NCBI RefSeq assembly: GCF_963662255.1
Contig: NC_085049.1
Coordinates: forward strand, 56,777,158-56,841,157
DNA: 64,000 bases
Reading direction: 5' to 3'
Source: Cinclus cinclus
Taxonomy: Eukaryota > Chordata > Aves > Passeriformes > Cinclidae
A model generated the notes under the pieces. It saw only the letters and a program-made list of their open reading frames with translations. It had not been told where the DNA came from and made no database searches. Below are positions 38,102 through 51,099 of the stretch, piece after piece. Numbering within the stretch: the first letter of the stretch is position 1; each line of letters begins with the position of its first letter. A program made the translations under genes and the position numbers.

Positions 38102-40099
38102 CTGCAGGAGAGAAGAGAACTGACTTTACAGATACCTGTCTACCCATGCAGAGCATAAAAAAAAAATTTCAAAAGTCACACACATCACAAGGAGAGGAAG
38201 TGTTTCAAACTGCATCAGCTCCCATGTCATGTCTATCACAAGCATCACCCATTAAGTCATGTTTATTCCTTTCCTTAGAGGAACCAGAGAGGCCCTTCCA
38301 TTACCTTCTTTAGCAAGAGGAATGCACTAAAAGAAGACTGAGCATTGTTACAACCCTACAGAAGATGCAATTTGGCATGGAGGAAATGGAAACCAGGAAA
38401 GACCCAGAAAAAGACCTTGCATGCAAGGTAATTTTCATGGTCCCTTCCTCTTAAGAGGGGAAATCAGAGGTGGACACTTTCTATGAATTATTTTAGAAAC
38501 GGGACAATTCAGAGAAATTGCTACTTTTTTTTTTTTAAACCCTCTCTCTTTTACAGCCAGGAAAACTCAAAGGGCTAGAATTTAATTGAGTCCACAAGTG
38601 CAAAAGTATCAATAGCCAGAGAAGGCAAAAAGCAATCAGGAAAAGATGGTCAGAGAAGACAGTCCCTGATGGTTTCAGGGCTGTCAACAAGCAAACCACT
38701 ACTGAGGCTAACCAGACTGTTCTCCCCTCCTCTCCATATAAGAAGGAAACAGGTCAAGGGAAATTATGCCAGAACAGTCTGTTCCTGCTGCTGTTATTTC
38801 TGCCCACGCTACACACCTGTAGCATAGGTGACCAGGGGTAGTTACTAAAAACGTACTTAACAGCTGTGTTGTCAAAATGTGAATTCTGACTCAGAGAAGA
38901 CCTGTGAGTCTCCTCCTGGAACTCCCACAAGGAGTTCTTGGGGCAGAGCAAGGCCTGCAGTATTGGAAGACCAAGGCCAAGGAAAAAGGTGGCACAGCAG
39001 GCAGCAAAGGAGGCTCTGAAGCTCTGGTTAGATCTTTATTGTATTTCCTAACACAATTTTTTTAACTTGGGGGTGAAGGCTTGGCAAAGGAACCATAGTT
39101 TTGAATATCCAGAAATACAGTGAGCCTTAAAAAAAAAAAAAAATTCAGAAAATTTCAGATTGCTTCTGGATTCTTTTTTCATTTTTCTTCCAACTGACAT
39201 TTCAGGGTGTGAAGGACCAGAAGTCAGAGTTAGGCTCTTTACCTCCAGAATCAGCTCAACATACATCTACCACTTCTTCCCTATATATCTTTTGCATACA
39301 TGTAACTGAGAGTACAATATCAGCTCCACTACAGAACTTTGTTTTTGCTCAACAGTGCTCAATCTGGTCCTGGGTATATTTCAAACTAGAAGTAATGTTT
39401 TTAAATTAATTTGTTTTCATGTGGCTAGCATTAGCCCTGTGAAGGCTAATGTGCTATCCAAAACATGTTTGCAGACCCTTTCCTACTCCAGAGAAGAGGG
39501 ACTTGCAGCCTCCTCAATCTTCTAGTTAATGGGAGAAAAAGCAACACAGATCTATGCCTGTGAAACATCAGGACCTGGCCTGGAAATGTTACAGTTTAGC
39601 CCTTTTAATCTCACCTGGCTATTTCAAATTCTGCATTTTGGACAGAAGGTTTGGGGGAAGTTTAGCTTGGTTTTGCCATGCTATCATTGTACCACCATGT
39701 AAAACATTACAGAAGCAACAGGAATGAGGTGCAGCCTTAATCCAAACCAAACCCTCATTAACCTCACCAAATTAAGACATAACTTTGTATCAATGCACTT
39801 GCAGTATTCCCCTTAGGCTATGAGCTTCCCAAACCCTTGGTCTGTCACTTGGGCACAGTGTAGGAGACATTATCTCCAGGCACTACCCTCCAAGGGGCAG
39901 CTGGCCTCAGGATGCATTCTTGATTCCCACTCTGCCTCACACTTCCACACTTGCCAGTCACATTTCAGATCAGAAGCTGCTTCAAACGTGCCTGGCACAT
40001 ACCCTGAACATGACAGCAAGATGCAGTTTGAAACCAAAAATGCTTATCATATAATTCTCTTTTAACTCATATCTCTCATAAAAGAAAACGAAACAGAAC

Positions 40100-40141
40100 C
40101 AAAACAAAACAAAAAAAAAAAAAAAAACAAAAATAAAGAAG
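40100..40141. repeat. A-rich tract
   Basis: A (CAAAA)-type start leads into a run of 17 A on the plus strand, within an RBFOX2 intron. Confidence 0.9.
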
Positions 40142-40612
40142 AAGAAAAGAAGGGTTGGAATCAGGTGTGGGAGTGGGAATGGAGTAACATTTATTAATCA
40201 AAAGTAAAAACTAAGCATGCCGACATCTGGAGCTAGAACAACCAGCAAAGTCACCACGTTCAGACTCATATTGGCTAGTTCTATCTATCCCAGCATTCTC
40301 TTGGGACAGCAGTTCGCCCTAGGCTCTACCACAAGCTCAGTGAAGTACACAGCCTCAAGTACTAGAGCGTGCAGCCACAACAACCTGCTATTACGGAAAC
40401 AGTCAGTCACCACTGGAGTTAACATTCCAACCTAAACGACTCCCGCAGCACCCCGCCCTCACCCCCCAGAATGGCTCCCACCCTAGCCCTGTCCCACACC
40501 ACAATGTTAATAATTATAACAAGCAATAACCCATCTGTTATATCAGAGAAGGGAACAGAGACTCCACTGAGAGATTTAGAGCGGGATGTTAACATTTCTT
40601 CAGTCAACTGCA

Positions 40613-40664
40613 CAACAAACAAAACAAAAACAAAACGAAAAAAAACAAAACAAAACAAAAAAAC
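40613..40664. repeat. (CAAAA)n low-complexity tract
   Basis: Repeated CAAAA/CAAAAA units on the plus strand inside the same intron. Confidence 0.9.
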
Positions 40665-43600
40665 AGGAGAAATAATTCATTGGAGAAATGAGATTAAGAA
40701 ATAGCTGACGTGTATTGCTTTTTAACCATGCACTGATGCAAAATTGAAGCTACTGGTTATTTAAAAAAAGGAAAATAAAAAAAAAAATCTCAGGATAGAG
40801 GTACACACGTACAGGCAGACCTGCTCATTTCAAAGCAATCTGATCCGCAAAGTCTACTTGTGTGTACTTCAAATAAAACCAAAAATGGGGATCATAATGG
40901 CCATGGTGCATTCCTGTCATAGGAGCAATGAGCGTGGACAGCTGGGAGATCTGAGACGGGGATGTATTTAGCATGACCAGCAGGTCCAAATACACCAAAA
41001 CAGGGTGAAGGAAAGATGAACAACTGTAGCAAATGTACTTTGTTTTTTCATAAATCCTTTCACCAAGCTCTGGGACCATACAGAGCAGACACTGTATAGG
41101 TTGTCTTACCCAGCTCATGCTCCTGTTCTTCATAACCCAGGATCCATCTATCTAATTCAATAAATGCATCTAAAGCCTGTTCAGCTTGTCCAATGCACCA
41201 GATATTTTCTCCTGATATTCCTGTTCACAGAAAACTTGTACTGATATGCAGAGCTCATCCACAAGCTCAGCTGCAGGGTCCTATGACCCCTAGTGACTTC
41301 TGGTGCCACCCACTTCAGGTAGTCCAGTAAATACAGCATAAATATAAGCATAGAGCATCTGCAGCCACAGCAACAACGAGGAAAAAATGTGTTTCCAAAT
41401 GAAAGAAATAATTATTAAAAAAAAAGAAAAAAAAAGGAAAAAAAAAAAAAAAGCCCTGACCAGCTTCAACACATTCCTTCAGTGCCACAGCCAAACTGCA
41501 ACAGAAGAAACCACTGAGTGGCATAGTGCCTGAAACTCAGGACAGCCATGCAAACTCCCACTCCACCTATTTGATTCCACAGGGACAGGTTACCCATACA
41601 GGTTCAGTTTTTAAATACAATTTCAAAAGAAGTAAATGTGGCTGAGCTTCTTGCGAAGATGTTATGTCAGAGATGTTTCTATCAATGGGACAATTTAATT
41701 ACTGCCTCCATAAGGAAATGGGAACTAGTGAGAAAGCTTATGCATTTTTACTGGGCATTAAAAACAACCAAAAGAACTGTGTAAATCTGGTACAGGCTTT
41801 TGGATTGTCTGGGGAGTATGTGAGAGAAATGAACACCAACCTAAACGCTGCTTATCTTTCTTTTCTCTGTCTATCCGGCCTTCCAGTCTTGCTGGGGCTA
41901 TGCTGGATCCCTTTCCCCATGTACTGCTTGAGCCTACAGACCTGAGCTGTCAAACAATTGTATTGCTTGGGTATGAACAAAAGCCCAAACTGAAAATTGC
42001 TATTCTGTGATGTTACGGTCTTTGGCTCATCAACAAAGCAATATTTTATTTTAAATTCCTTCTTTAACATTAGATGGCAGCTTTTTCAGTATTGTCTTAT
42101 ATTTTCTAAAATAAGACAAATACGGAAAAACAACATATATAGGAAGCTGCAAACCCTACTAAAGCAGCATTCCAATTACTGAGTGTGTTAATGAAAATAG
42201 ATTAGCATTTTATAAAGTTCAGCTCAAGCACATCTTCTCCTCCATTCTACAAATCTGTATTAGGTGATCAATCCAACAAGCAAGAGGAAATCCAAAACTA
42301 CGGCTTACTATGCCAGTGTGGTATAAACCTCCTTTTTCTTTTCCCCTTCCTGCCTTAGAAGGGCACACAAAATAGTTCACTGCCCTCTTTACTCCAAAGA
42401 GCCTTTCTGCCCCGAGGACACAAGTGTGTCCAAAACTCCAGAAAAATGTGTAACTCACAGTACAGTTAGGTACATCTTATTGCTTGCCAGGTTTAAGCAG
42501 CAAGCCCAATTTTAGGATCTTTTATTTGTCATCTCTCAGATGTGTCTTCACCCCCATACTTCCATATAACAGAAGTTAAGAAGCAGAAAGGGCTAGAACC
42601 ACTTCTGGTATTTCTGTATTAGAAGGGTGGCATACGTGCACCAGGAATGAGCATGAATGAATTAGAAGAGGTGACAGGACAACGGTGTCCATTGCAGCAG
42701 GTGCTTCTACATGGTAATGGGACAAGCATGACCTTGTTAACCCTTCCACTGAATAAAGTTTTGTTGGTTTTGAGTTTTTTGTTGGTTTTTGTTTGGTTTT
42801 TTTGAGTGAAACGCCACTTGGTATGAAATCTGGACACGTGCCGCCCTGCTACAGCGGGGGCTTGGCTCACACGTGAGTCTGCACTGCTCTAAAAAAAGCC
42901 TCTGTTCCCATCTCTAATGTGGTGCTGGAATGGTTAGTATAATTCAGTTTTTTCCACTGCAATCCACAATCTGATTGGTTGGCAGGTCACACTGGCACTC
43001 CTACCTGAGGTATTTTAGCGCTAATGATTGGTTCCTGTAAGACTATTCTATAACAGAACACAGGAAGAGCAGTTCAAAAAAACACAGCTGTGGAAAGAAA
43101 CAATCATACAAACAGCCCACAGTGGGGCTCACCAGCCTTTTCTTTCCAGTGGATGCAAGCACGCTTTTCACAGGCAGGAGCAGTCTTCGCACGGGTGGGT
43201 TTGTTTGGGTTTCCCCCCCCGCCACCCAGATTGACCCCATTGTAGAAGAAAGATAACCTTTCTTATGATCCGAAATGAAGCCCTCTGCATCCTGGGGCAG
43301 GTTGTTTTATCAATTCAGGTGTCTTGCCAGAGTGGGACGCATCCAACAACAGATGGAATGCCTTCTTCACAGAAGAAATGGCTAGCAGGATGGTTGCCCC
43401 AGGAAAGAAAAAAGGAGTGAGGAAAAGGAGGAGGAGGAAAATGAGAAATCGGTGCATAGCATATATGCAGAAAAAGCAGCCCAAACTTGGGACACTTCCC
43501 TTTCATCTCACCTACCATTAACTGCTCCCTGCCAGCTCAGATGCTTTCCACAATCCTATGGACTCAGAAGTCTTAAGAGAACCTCAATTTAACTTCCCCC

Positions 43601-45554
43601 ACTCCTAACTTAAGTATCCTCTACCATACCTTCCAGAATCTCTGTAAACCTATCACAGCAACCAGAGGGATGGAAGCTCTGCAGTGAAAAACACAACAAA
43701 TCACTGAGACACACGGACACTGAAGTCATTCCACCCGTGCCAAGCAAATTATTTGGAAGAGCAACTTCAAGTTTGTATAATGGTAACCTTCTCCTGAGCT
43801 CCACTGGAGGGCTCTGGCCAGCAATAACATAGAAAAAGCACCACCATCTACTTTGATGCAGTCCTCTCTTCTATCATCCTGCATTCTGACAGTGACACCA
43901 CTGCCATCAACAGCAAAGTCATCAGAAATCCACCTAAGGGCTCTAACCTGACCTGGGTGCTTGGCTTTGTGTTATGTGGTGGTACTGCTCTGCAGCACCA
44001 AGTAGTTATGGGTATTCTTCACTGCTGCAGTTCCTGTTCTATTCCTGTCCTGTTCCTGTCCTGTGTTAAATAAGCCTCTCCTCCCCAGCAAAAGCTCTCA
44101 AAAGGAGCTTTCTCTAAAAGAAATAGGGAGTAACCCTGGCCAGTCTTCCCTTTCAACATGGCAGTTTTTTATATGCCACACTCAGTGGGAGGAGGCACTA
44201 AGCACCATTCATTTTCTTGGTTACTCGCCATAGCAAAGTCAGTGTCTGTAAAGGTAGTGTTTTAGGAGTGAGGCAGGAAAATGTAGAACCTTCTGTAGTC
44301 CTCAACACAGCTTTAAAAAGAAACACTTGACTAGGCAGATCAATCTTTAAAGGACTGTACACATGACAGTACAAGGAAGAGTGGAAAAATGCATGCAGTT
44401 CTCTCTATCTCAGAGAGTACATCTTCCAGCTGCTGTACCTGGACTGGAAAAAGCACCTGTCCAGAACTTGATCCTCCATATAAGCCAACAAAATCCTAGT
44501 TCCATCCATTATCCTGAGTCTAACCCCAGGGTCCTCCTTATAGATATCAGGAATAGCACCTTCAAAGGAGCAGGAATGTGAAATTCGTTCTGATAATTTT
44601 GCCACTACGCAAACTGTACAAACCTTCCCAGCTCCAGAGACGTATGACCTACAATGCCACAATTGGGAACTGATAAAGCCAGGCAGGCCACGAGTTGCAG
44701 TGGCAGTTGTGGCCCTGAACATTTTTGCTTTGAAAGGCAACTTCCTACCATATTCTTGCTCTGCAACAGCTCTCCCTTGGAGAGGAAAGCACTTTTCTCA
44801 CCGGCCAGTTCAAATACCTCCATCTACAACCCACCTATCTACACACAGACACCCTGGAGGATTTGCAATACAGACTGACCAGGTAAGACAAAGACAATGA
44901 CAGGACAAAGCCTCCCGTGGCATCACAGCTAATTCCCAAACAGGAGGAGGCTGCTGACTCTTGTAACCGAACATCTCCACATTTTTGTACTTTACAATTC
45001 CCTGAAGAGGCGAGACAATCTAGCCTATTTAGGTGCCATTCCTACCAGCAAAATGAGATGTCAGATTTCACTCTAGCATCTCAGCCTCCATTTTTAATCA
45101 GTCCCAGTGTCAACCCCAAAGGGATAATCTCCACATCCCAGTGGCACATGAACATTTTTAAACATACAACTTGTTCAGTGTCGTGTGGGCTGCACAAATC
45201 AAACCTGAAAGGGCCCCAAGAGGGAAGAGAAAGGGGAGGGAAGAGGGGGAGAAGGAAAGGGAAGGTCTGAGGCTAAACCAGTCCTGTTATTTTTATATCC
45301 AAATTATGTAAATGAGAGAAGTGTTGAGAGAAATTTTAATTTGCTAATCATCTCTCAGGTTGATTAGTACCAGTGTGCATGTGGGGGACAGGACACCCAA
45401 TAAACTGGCCCTGGCAATGATCAGGAAACCCAAAGGCTTAGGTCTTGCACCCAGGGGCAAGCGCAGTGACAGAGAAGCATGCTTGCATTCCTAAATATAT
45501 AAATATATATATCCACAAGGAAGAAGAAAATTAAAGTAAATGATATTTAAAAAA

Positions 45555-45573
45555 CCAAACCAAACCAAACCAA
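45555..45573. repeat. (CCAAA)n short tandem repeat
   Basis: About four CCAAA units, reading GGTTT on the sense strand, roughly 90 nt downstream of the 40-nt exon. Confidence 0.85.
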
Positions 45574-45658
45574 CAAACCAAAAGAAAGAGAAAAGAAAAC
45601 AAAAAAAGGCTGGCTTGTCAGGGGTTGGGGACAAGAAGGCTCCGGTGTGTGTACTTAC

Positions 45659-45698
45659 ATAGAGGTCAGCACCGTAAAATCCGTCCTGGTAAACCACA
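45659..45698 (-). CDS. RBFOX2: RBFOX2 40-nt alternative exon (B40-type)
   Basis: This exon encodes VVYQDGFYGADLY. It matches the 40-nt 'brain-type' exon of mammalian RBFOX genes, which is used in place of a 43-nt muscle-type exon (VVYQEPVYG...). It enters at phase 2 and ends at phase 0. As 40 is not a multiple of three, simple skipping would shift the frame and lose the C-terminal FAPY nuclear-localisation end. The acceptor is TTTTCTGCAG and the donor GTAAGTAC. Both flanking introns are U-rich low-complexity DNA with RBFOX motifs upstream. I did not find the 43-nt partner in either flanking intron by eye. Confidence 0.96.
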
Positions 45699-45710
45699 CT
45701 GCAGAAAATC

Positions 45711-45778
45711 CACACAAAAACAAAACAAAAAACAAAACAAAAAAAAAACAAACAAAAAAACAAAAGAACAGAAAACAC
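45711..45778. repeat. (CAAAA)n low-complexity tract at the 40-nt exon's acceptor
   Basis: On the sense strand this is about 68 nt of TTTTG-type repeats ending near TGGATTTTCTGCAG. It forms an unusually long U/G-rich tract before the exon. Confidence 0.9.
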
Positions 45779-45801
45779 ATTCCGGTTATTGAGGACGGCA
45801 G

Positions 45802-45807
45802 CATGCA
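45802..45807 (-). promoter_or_regulatory. RBFOX2: TGCATG upstream of the 40-nt exon (proximal)
   Basis: Sense-strand RBFOX hexamer about 105 nt upstream of the exon. Upstream RBFOX binding usually represses inclusion, so this suggests feedback on the C-terminal isoform choice. Confidence 0.55.
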
Positions 45808-45920
45808 CATGCGTTTTACACAGGCAGGTGATGTATGAATCCACAACCTGGGCTTTTGGCAGGAGCAAATCAGCAAGAGAACGTGTGTGCGCACGCACGG
45901 CTCCAAGTCATCTTCCATGG

Positions 45921-45926
45921 CATGCA
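45921..45926 (-). promoter_or_regulatory. RBFOX2: TGCATG upstream of the 40-nt exon (distal)
   Basis: Sense-strand RBFOX hexamer about 225 nt upstream of the alternative exon. Confidence 0.5.
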
Positions 45927-48900
45927 AAGGGGGAAGGGGTGGGCAGAGGGGGAGACAGTATGCGAAGGAGAGAGGGAGGGGAACCACCATCTTGTACAGT
46001 AAATATTGACTCAAAAAGATCTGACATCCTGAAGAGAGACACAAGGGTTTAGAAACCTCCACTCTGGTTATTCTCCTGGAATGATTTTAGTTACCCCCTA
46101 AAACACACGGAAACATTGGCTTCATGAAGTGGGCTTGTGAAATTGAGGAGCCCCTCACAGAAGGCATCCCACAGGGGCTGGAGTCACCTATGTCAGGAAG
46201 TGTGGTTCAGAGACTTGTGCCTGATTACATTTTTCAGGCTTCACAGGGCTGCATGACTTTTGTTTCTGACATCCATACATCACCTGCTTTTACCCTGCAC
46301 ATTAGACATGCGATAAGATTTGGCTGATCACACAAGCATGCAAAGTATTATTATTCAGCATCTTAAAGAACCAATGCAACACCTCAGGAAAACAAGTCAA
46401 TCAATTCTGATCAAAGTAAACACAGAGAAATGTAATTGAAAAGAAAAAACCAAAAATACCCACAATGCATTGCTTTCACAAGCAGAGATAATGAGCTAAA
46501 AAGGTTAGGTGACTGATCCAAGATCTGAAAATCGAAAGGTGCAGTGGGAGTCCCTGGTAGTAATGACTTATTCCATAGCAGAGAGGAGCAACTGGAAGGG
46601 TTTCCATGGGATGGTGCTTTTTCTGCTTTAAGCCATAGTTTTGTTTCTCTCAGAACTTCAAGCACAAAAACTGTTAAGCAGAGTCTGGGGGTTCCCAAAT
46701 AGCTGCTCTTACCAGAGCATTCACAAATGTAAAACTACACAGTTCACTCTGGGGACAGGGATTGGGGAAGGATGAGGAAGGAGGAGAGGGGATGCCCCCC
46801 ACCCATTTGAGTTCAGCATGTGCTTCACATACTGAGGAATTTCCTCCAGCTTTGTCCTCTGAAGAGCTCCACACAAACTCGCTCAAGGCTTTAAAAAGCA
46901 TTAACCCCATCATCTGTGATGTTTATGGATCTGATGTGCATGACTTACCCATAGCATTAAGGAAAAAGAAGGTATGGAACACTAGCTATTCTTTTGACTA
47001 TCATTTTTTACTCATCAAATGGAATGTGAAATGCTGCCAAGAGCCTGCCACCCTCAGACACCCACCTATTGTAAGGCACACACACACAAAAAAAGCCCAG
47101 CAGATCTTGCCAAAATTCTGCATGCTATTACTAAAAAAATAAAACAAAAAAAAATCTTGCAGTGTTAGCTACTGCTTGGATAATTTAGTCTTGCTGCCTT
47201 CCCCAGGGAAAGTACACTCCATTCCCAATGGACAAAGTTACTGTAGTCTCCAAGAGCGCTGGGAGCAGGTATGAAGATAGAGACCCTTGTTAGAGGAAGA
47301 GGGGAGCCACTTCAGCAGGGAGAAGCAGGCCATAAGATCATGTTTGTTGAAGCTAAATTTTTACAACCACATAACAAAGAGTTTGGCTCCTGGGGCAGTG
47401 ACTTACATTGCTGGGTTCTCTATCTAGGACCAGGAGTGTTTTAGCAGTGATACTCCACCTGCTCCTGCAGGAAAGGCAAATGCATGACAGAGGAAGTGAC
47501 TTGGTTTATGAACAGGTTAGCAGTTTTAACAGATATTCCAAACACAATCAGTTGGATGAACATAAGCATTACCACATTGGATCAGGCCACTATTTCTGTC
47601 AGCAAGAGATGCAAGCCTCAGCTGTCCAGAGAAAACTGCAAGGAACACTAATAACAGGAATGAGTAAGATTTCCGGGATCCAAACACCCAAACACATGTG
47701 AATCCTCCATCTCTCCTTTAGTTAGGATTTAACTGACATCAACTTCCAGGGCTGAAATTTAGCAAGGTTTATTTATATGGTAGAATATCCATACTTGGTA
47801 TTCTTAATGCTAGCAAAAACTGAGATAATTCCTTTGTCTGACAACCACATTCTGGTTATGTAGCTTGACCAGAAGTATAAAACAGTCTGGCAGCCAGTCT
47901 ACTAGCTAAGCTAAACACATCCAAGGGAAAAAGAAATAGGTTGTTTTTGTAAAGCAGCCAGCATATGATTTAGGTGTACCAACAGCTGACTGTGTTGTAA
48001 AAGGAATTTAAAAAATACTTCAAACCCTCAAAGCTCTCTGCCACTCTGTATCTAGTCTTCTATCTACTTCGGCTTCAAATCAGTGAATCTCGTATATATT
48101 TACAATCCTAGACGAAATTCTTCTTTACTATGGCAAGTCTATTCCTCACATAGGTATTTAATGGCCATGCACAAGTCAATGACTAACCTACAGTTTGAGA
48201 AATGAAATTTATCAAGTTTATTTAGCTTTGAGAGTTTTACAGTAGGTGAGTTTTTTTCAGACTGTCTAGATTCTTACAGCTTTTGGTCTGAAGTGTTATT
48301 TGTTAGCACTTTCATTTAAAAAGCGTGGTTGCTACAAATCAGGGCAATATTCCAGTACAGTTTTCACTCGTGCTATATATCAAAGGTTATAATGTCTCCT
48401 TATTTCTACCAAGTGGCATCTCAGTTAAAACTGAAGGTTGCATTAGTGGTCAAAGTCAGGTTTAGGTGACTATCTAACATCACCTCCAATAGTCTAAGCA
48501 GTTGCTGTCCGAGTTACCAAAAACCTTCTTTGGATAAACAACCATGACCATACTTAAGTATGGGCATTCCACATATGCATTAGCAATCTTGAGTTCTTGA
48601 AATAAATATTAAAATTATTAAGAACTGTGATTTCTTGCACCTTCCTCTGGTTTAGCACTTGACATTGTCAAAACTTATTCTAACCTGGAGGGCGCTCAGG
48701 TCTGATCCAGTATGGCAACACCAATGAGCTTTTATTAATCTACATTCTGCATTTTTTAAAATTCTGCTAAGCTCTCAAATGCAAATGTTTTTAACTTAAA
48801 ACTTAAACACCACTGAAGTGAAAACCAACTCCTATCAGGTTTAAATGAACCTGCAGCTTACTTGACTGTCTTCTTCCACATTACTCACTATGTCTTGGTC

Positions 48901-50966
48901 ATTCATGTTGCTGACTGATCTTATGGTGTCATCTTTCCACTGGCCACAGGAAGAAAGTAACCGATGGAGGGCAAGGTGTCAGGAAGGTGTGCCTGTCCCT
49001 GACACCATGGAGGTCAACAGTGCCCACATGGAGTGGAGGCTGTCCTACAGGTTACTGCAACATGGAATTGAATAGCACATTTTGTATTATTCCATTAGGA
49101 ATCAAATTTGATCTACAAAGTACCTTGCAGAGACTCAGACTATGATGACAAAAAACACCAGTAGCAGTTAATTACATCCCATTGCTTGGGACTAGGGACA
49201 GTTCTGGGCCTCTGTGAATCTGCCTTGCTTACTGGTGCCCTCTAAATGTTTACTAGGTAGAATGTTGCCCATGAAGACAGGGGATCAGTCAGAAAAATTC
49301 AGTGTAATACCAGTAAACACAGACATGCGATGGTATTCAGAAGGGCTAATCATTGGAGACTGGCCCATATTTCAAATGAAAATAAACTGTTCAGATGGGA
49401 CTCAGGCTAGATTTACATCAAAGCCAAGGCCCTCCCAGTGCCCCACTTGTGACAGCCTCTGGTGAGGAATGCTCTAGCTGTTACTCCCAGGGACGAAAAG
49501 CACATTCCCCCTCCCTGGTGCAAGTATTTCATATTCTGCTAGACAGTAGCACTTAGCTCAGCTTTGTGGAGCACTCCCCAGTAAAACTGGACTAGGCAAT
49601 TTTTAGAGCAATAGACACACAAGTTGCAAGCCAGAGGCTATGGTTAGAGGATAGAGAATGTAAACTGGGAGCAGTGGCAAAAAAGGGGATTTTAAAACCC
49701 AGAAGGAACACTGTTCAGAAGACTAATGTTTAGACAAGAGGTTTCATTTAAAGACTTCTGGTGTATTAAATACAAACATTGCCAAAATTGCCAAACAGCA
49801 AAGCTAGACAGATACACGACTACTGCAGCTTGCTTCCTGCAGCTCCATTTTAAGTGTCAGACTAGACTCTGAAAGGGTCACAGTAGCCCTCATCACTTAA
49901 TCTGCTACAGAAGGTATTTTGAGCTTATCCAGCATTTATCAGGCCAGCTCCCTGCACTGATGTGTATGGACTCCACTTTCCTTTTAAATAAAAGATTTAT
50001 TATTTTTTTTCTTCCCTTTTGGGCCTAGTGTAATGGAAAAGAAAGGTTAGTCCACATCTCTGTGTTGGAAGATTCATTTCTACTCCTGCTCTTTCTGAGA
50101 ACGCTGCCTGGAAAATATGGCAAGTAGAACTCCAGAGGCAATATGACTACAGCATCCTCAAAATCAGAAACTAAACAAAGGGGAAAAAAAGACAGTTTGG
50201 AAGGATTTGCTGATTTATCTGTCATTCCATCACATTTAAAGAAACCAACAAAAATCCAAAACAAAACTCACATACAGACCTAGTTCCCTCTACTTTTAAA
50301 TAGCAGAATACTCCTTTGCAACAGCATTTTTTGCACTGCATAACTAGTGAAAATCTGAGGGCAAAGAATGCTAAGGCCACACATTTGACATTGCTTCATT
50401 GCATTATCTTTCTCTCTACATCCCAAACTCTCCCAGCTTTATATTAATGGACTTGATTAATCTTTGTTTTAAACCTTTTTAAACCGTCTCCAACAAAGAA
50501 AGCAAATCCATTGTGGGTAACTGGCTCTTCTGTGTCCTACTGCCAGATGGTGAGGCATGAAGGTAATGGATAACATTCCTCATTCCCGAATATGGAAACA
50601 CAAATGAAGTGCAAAGAGTAGAACCTTTTCAGGAATTTTAGATCTTCTCTTTGTGTCCTTCTCAGTAGCACTGTAACATATTGTGTCAATGGGCGACATG
50701 TACCATATATAGACAAATTGAGAAATTGTGAGAAGGAACCCATCAGCACTTTAAGCTGTTGCAAGTACTGAAAATTATTTCAGTCAAGAAGTTAATACAG
50801 AAAAATTTAGATTTGCCCCCACTGGTTGCCACCATGTGCAGAATGCTTTGGCACTAGCAAGATCTTGCCTCTCACCATCCAGACAATTTTAGGGCTTTTT
50901 TTTGTTAACTGATTAGCTACTTGACACGGTTGTGCAGAGCACTCTGCTCTCGTGACCAGTGCTTAC

Positions 50967-51099
50967 CCTGGGTAGGCAGGGATGGCCGTGGGAGGTACTG
51001 CCCGCACTGCCCCATACACCGTCCTTCCTCGGCCCCTCAGATGGGCACCCCGAAATGCGGCGGCTGTGGTGGCTGCAGTTGGATAGGGGAAGCCAGGAA
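50967..51099 (-). CDS. RBFOX2: RBFOX2 133-nt exon (Arg/Gly and Ala/Pro-rich C-terminus)
   Basis: This exon encodes [20 protein letters not shown] followed by [20 protein letters not shown] and AYPG. It carries the AHLRGRGR arginine-glycine patch found in all RBFOX proteins, part of the C-terminal domain that contacts other splicing factors. It enters at phase 1 (completing Ile) and leaves at phase 2. The acceptor is CTTTACAG and the donor GTAAGC. The [14 protein letters not shown] form is typical of RBFOX2. Confidence 0.98.

Larger units (their letters stand above)
38102..45658 (-). other. RBFOX2: RBFOX2 intron between the 40-nt and 89-nt exons
   Basis: At 7.6 kb this is the largest complete intron in the window. 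It contains A-rich tracts (40100-40141, 40613-40664, 41418-41453). The muscle-type 43-nt exon of RBFOX genes would be expected here, but I could not identify it. No other gene is recognisable. Confidence 0.8.
45699..50966 (-). other. RBFOX2: RBFOX2 intron between the 133-nt and 40-nt exons
   Basis: A 5.3-kb intron, AT-rich, with no recognisable exon. Near its 3' end are two sense-strand TGCATG motifs and a long T/G low-complexity tract. Confidence 0.85.

Noticed and set aside
38817..38844. 28-nt block with TTTTTAG before it and CTACAG|GTGTGT after it, in the intron where the muscle 43-nt exon is expected
   Set aside because: It starts with TAA in the required frame, has the wrong length and does not encode VVYQEP-like sequence.
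46541..46575. Minus-strand sequence encoding YYQG, reminiscent of the start of the 43-nt exon
   Set aside because: It has no suitable donor downstream and the residues after the glutamine do not match.
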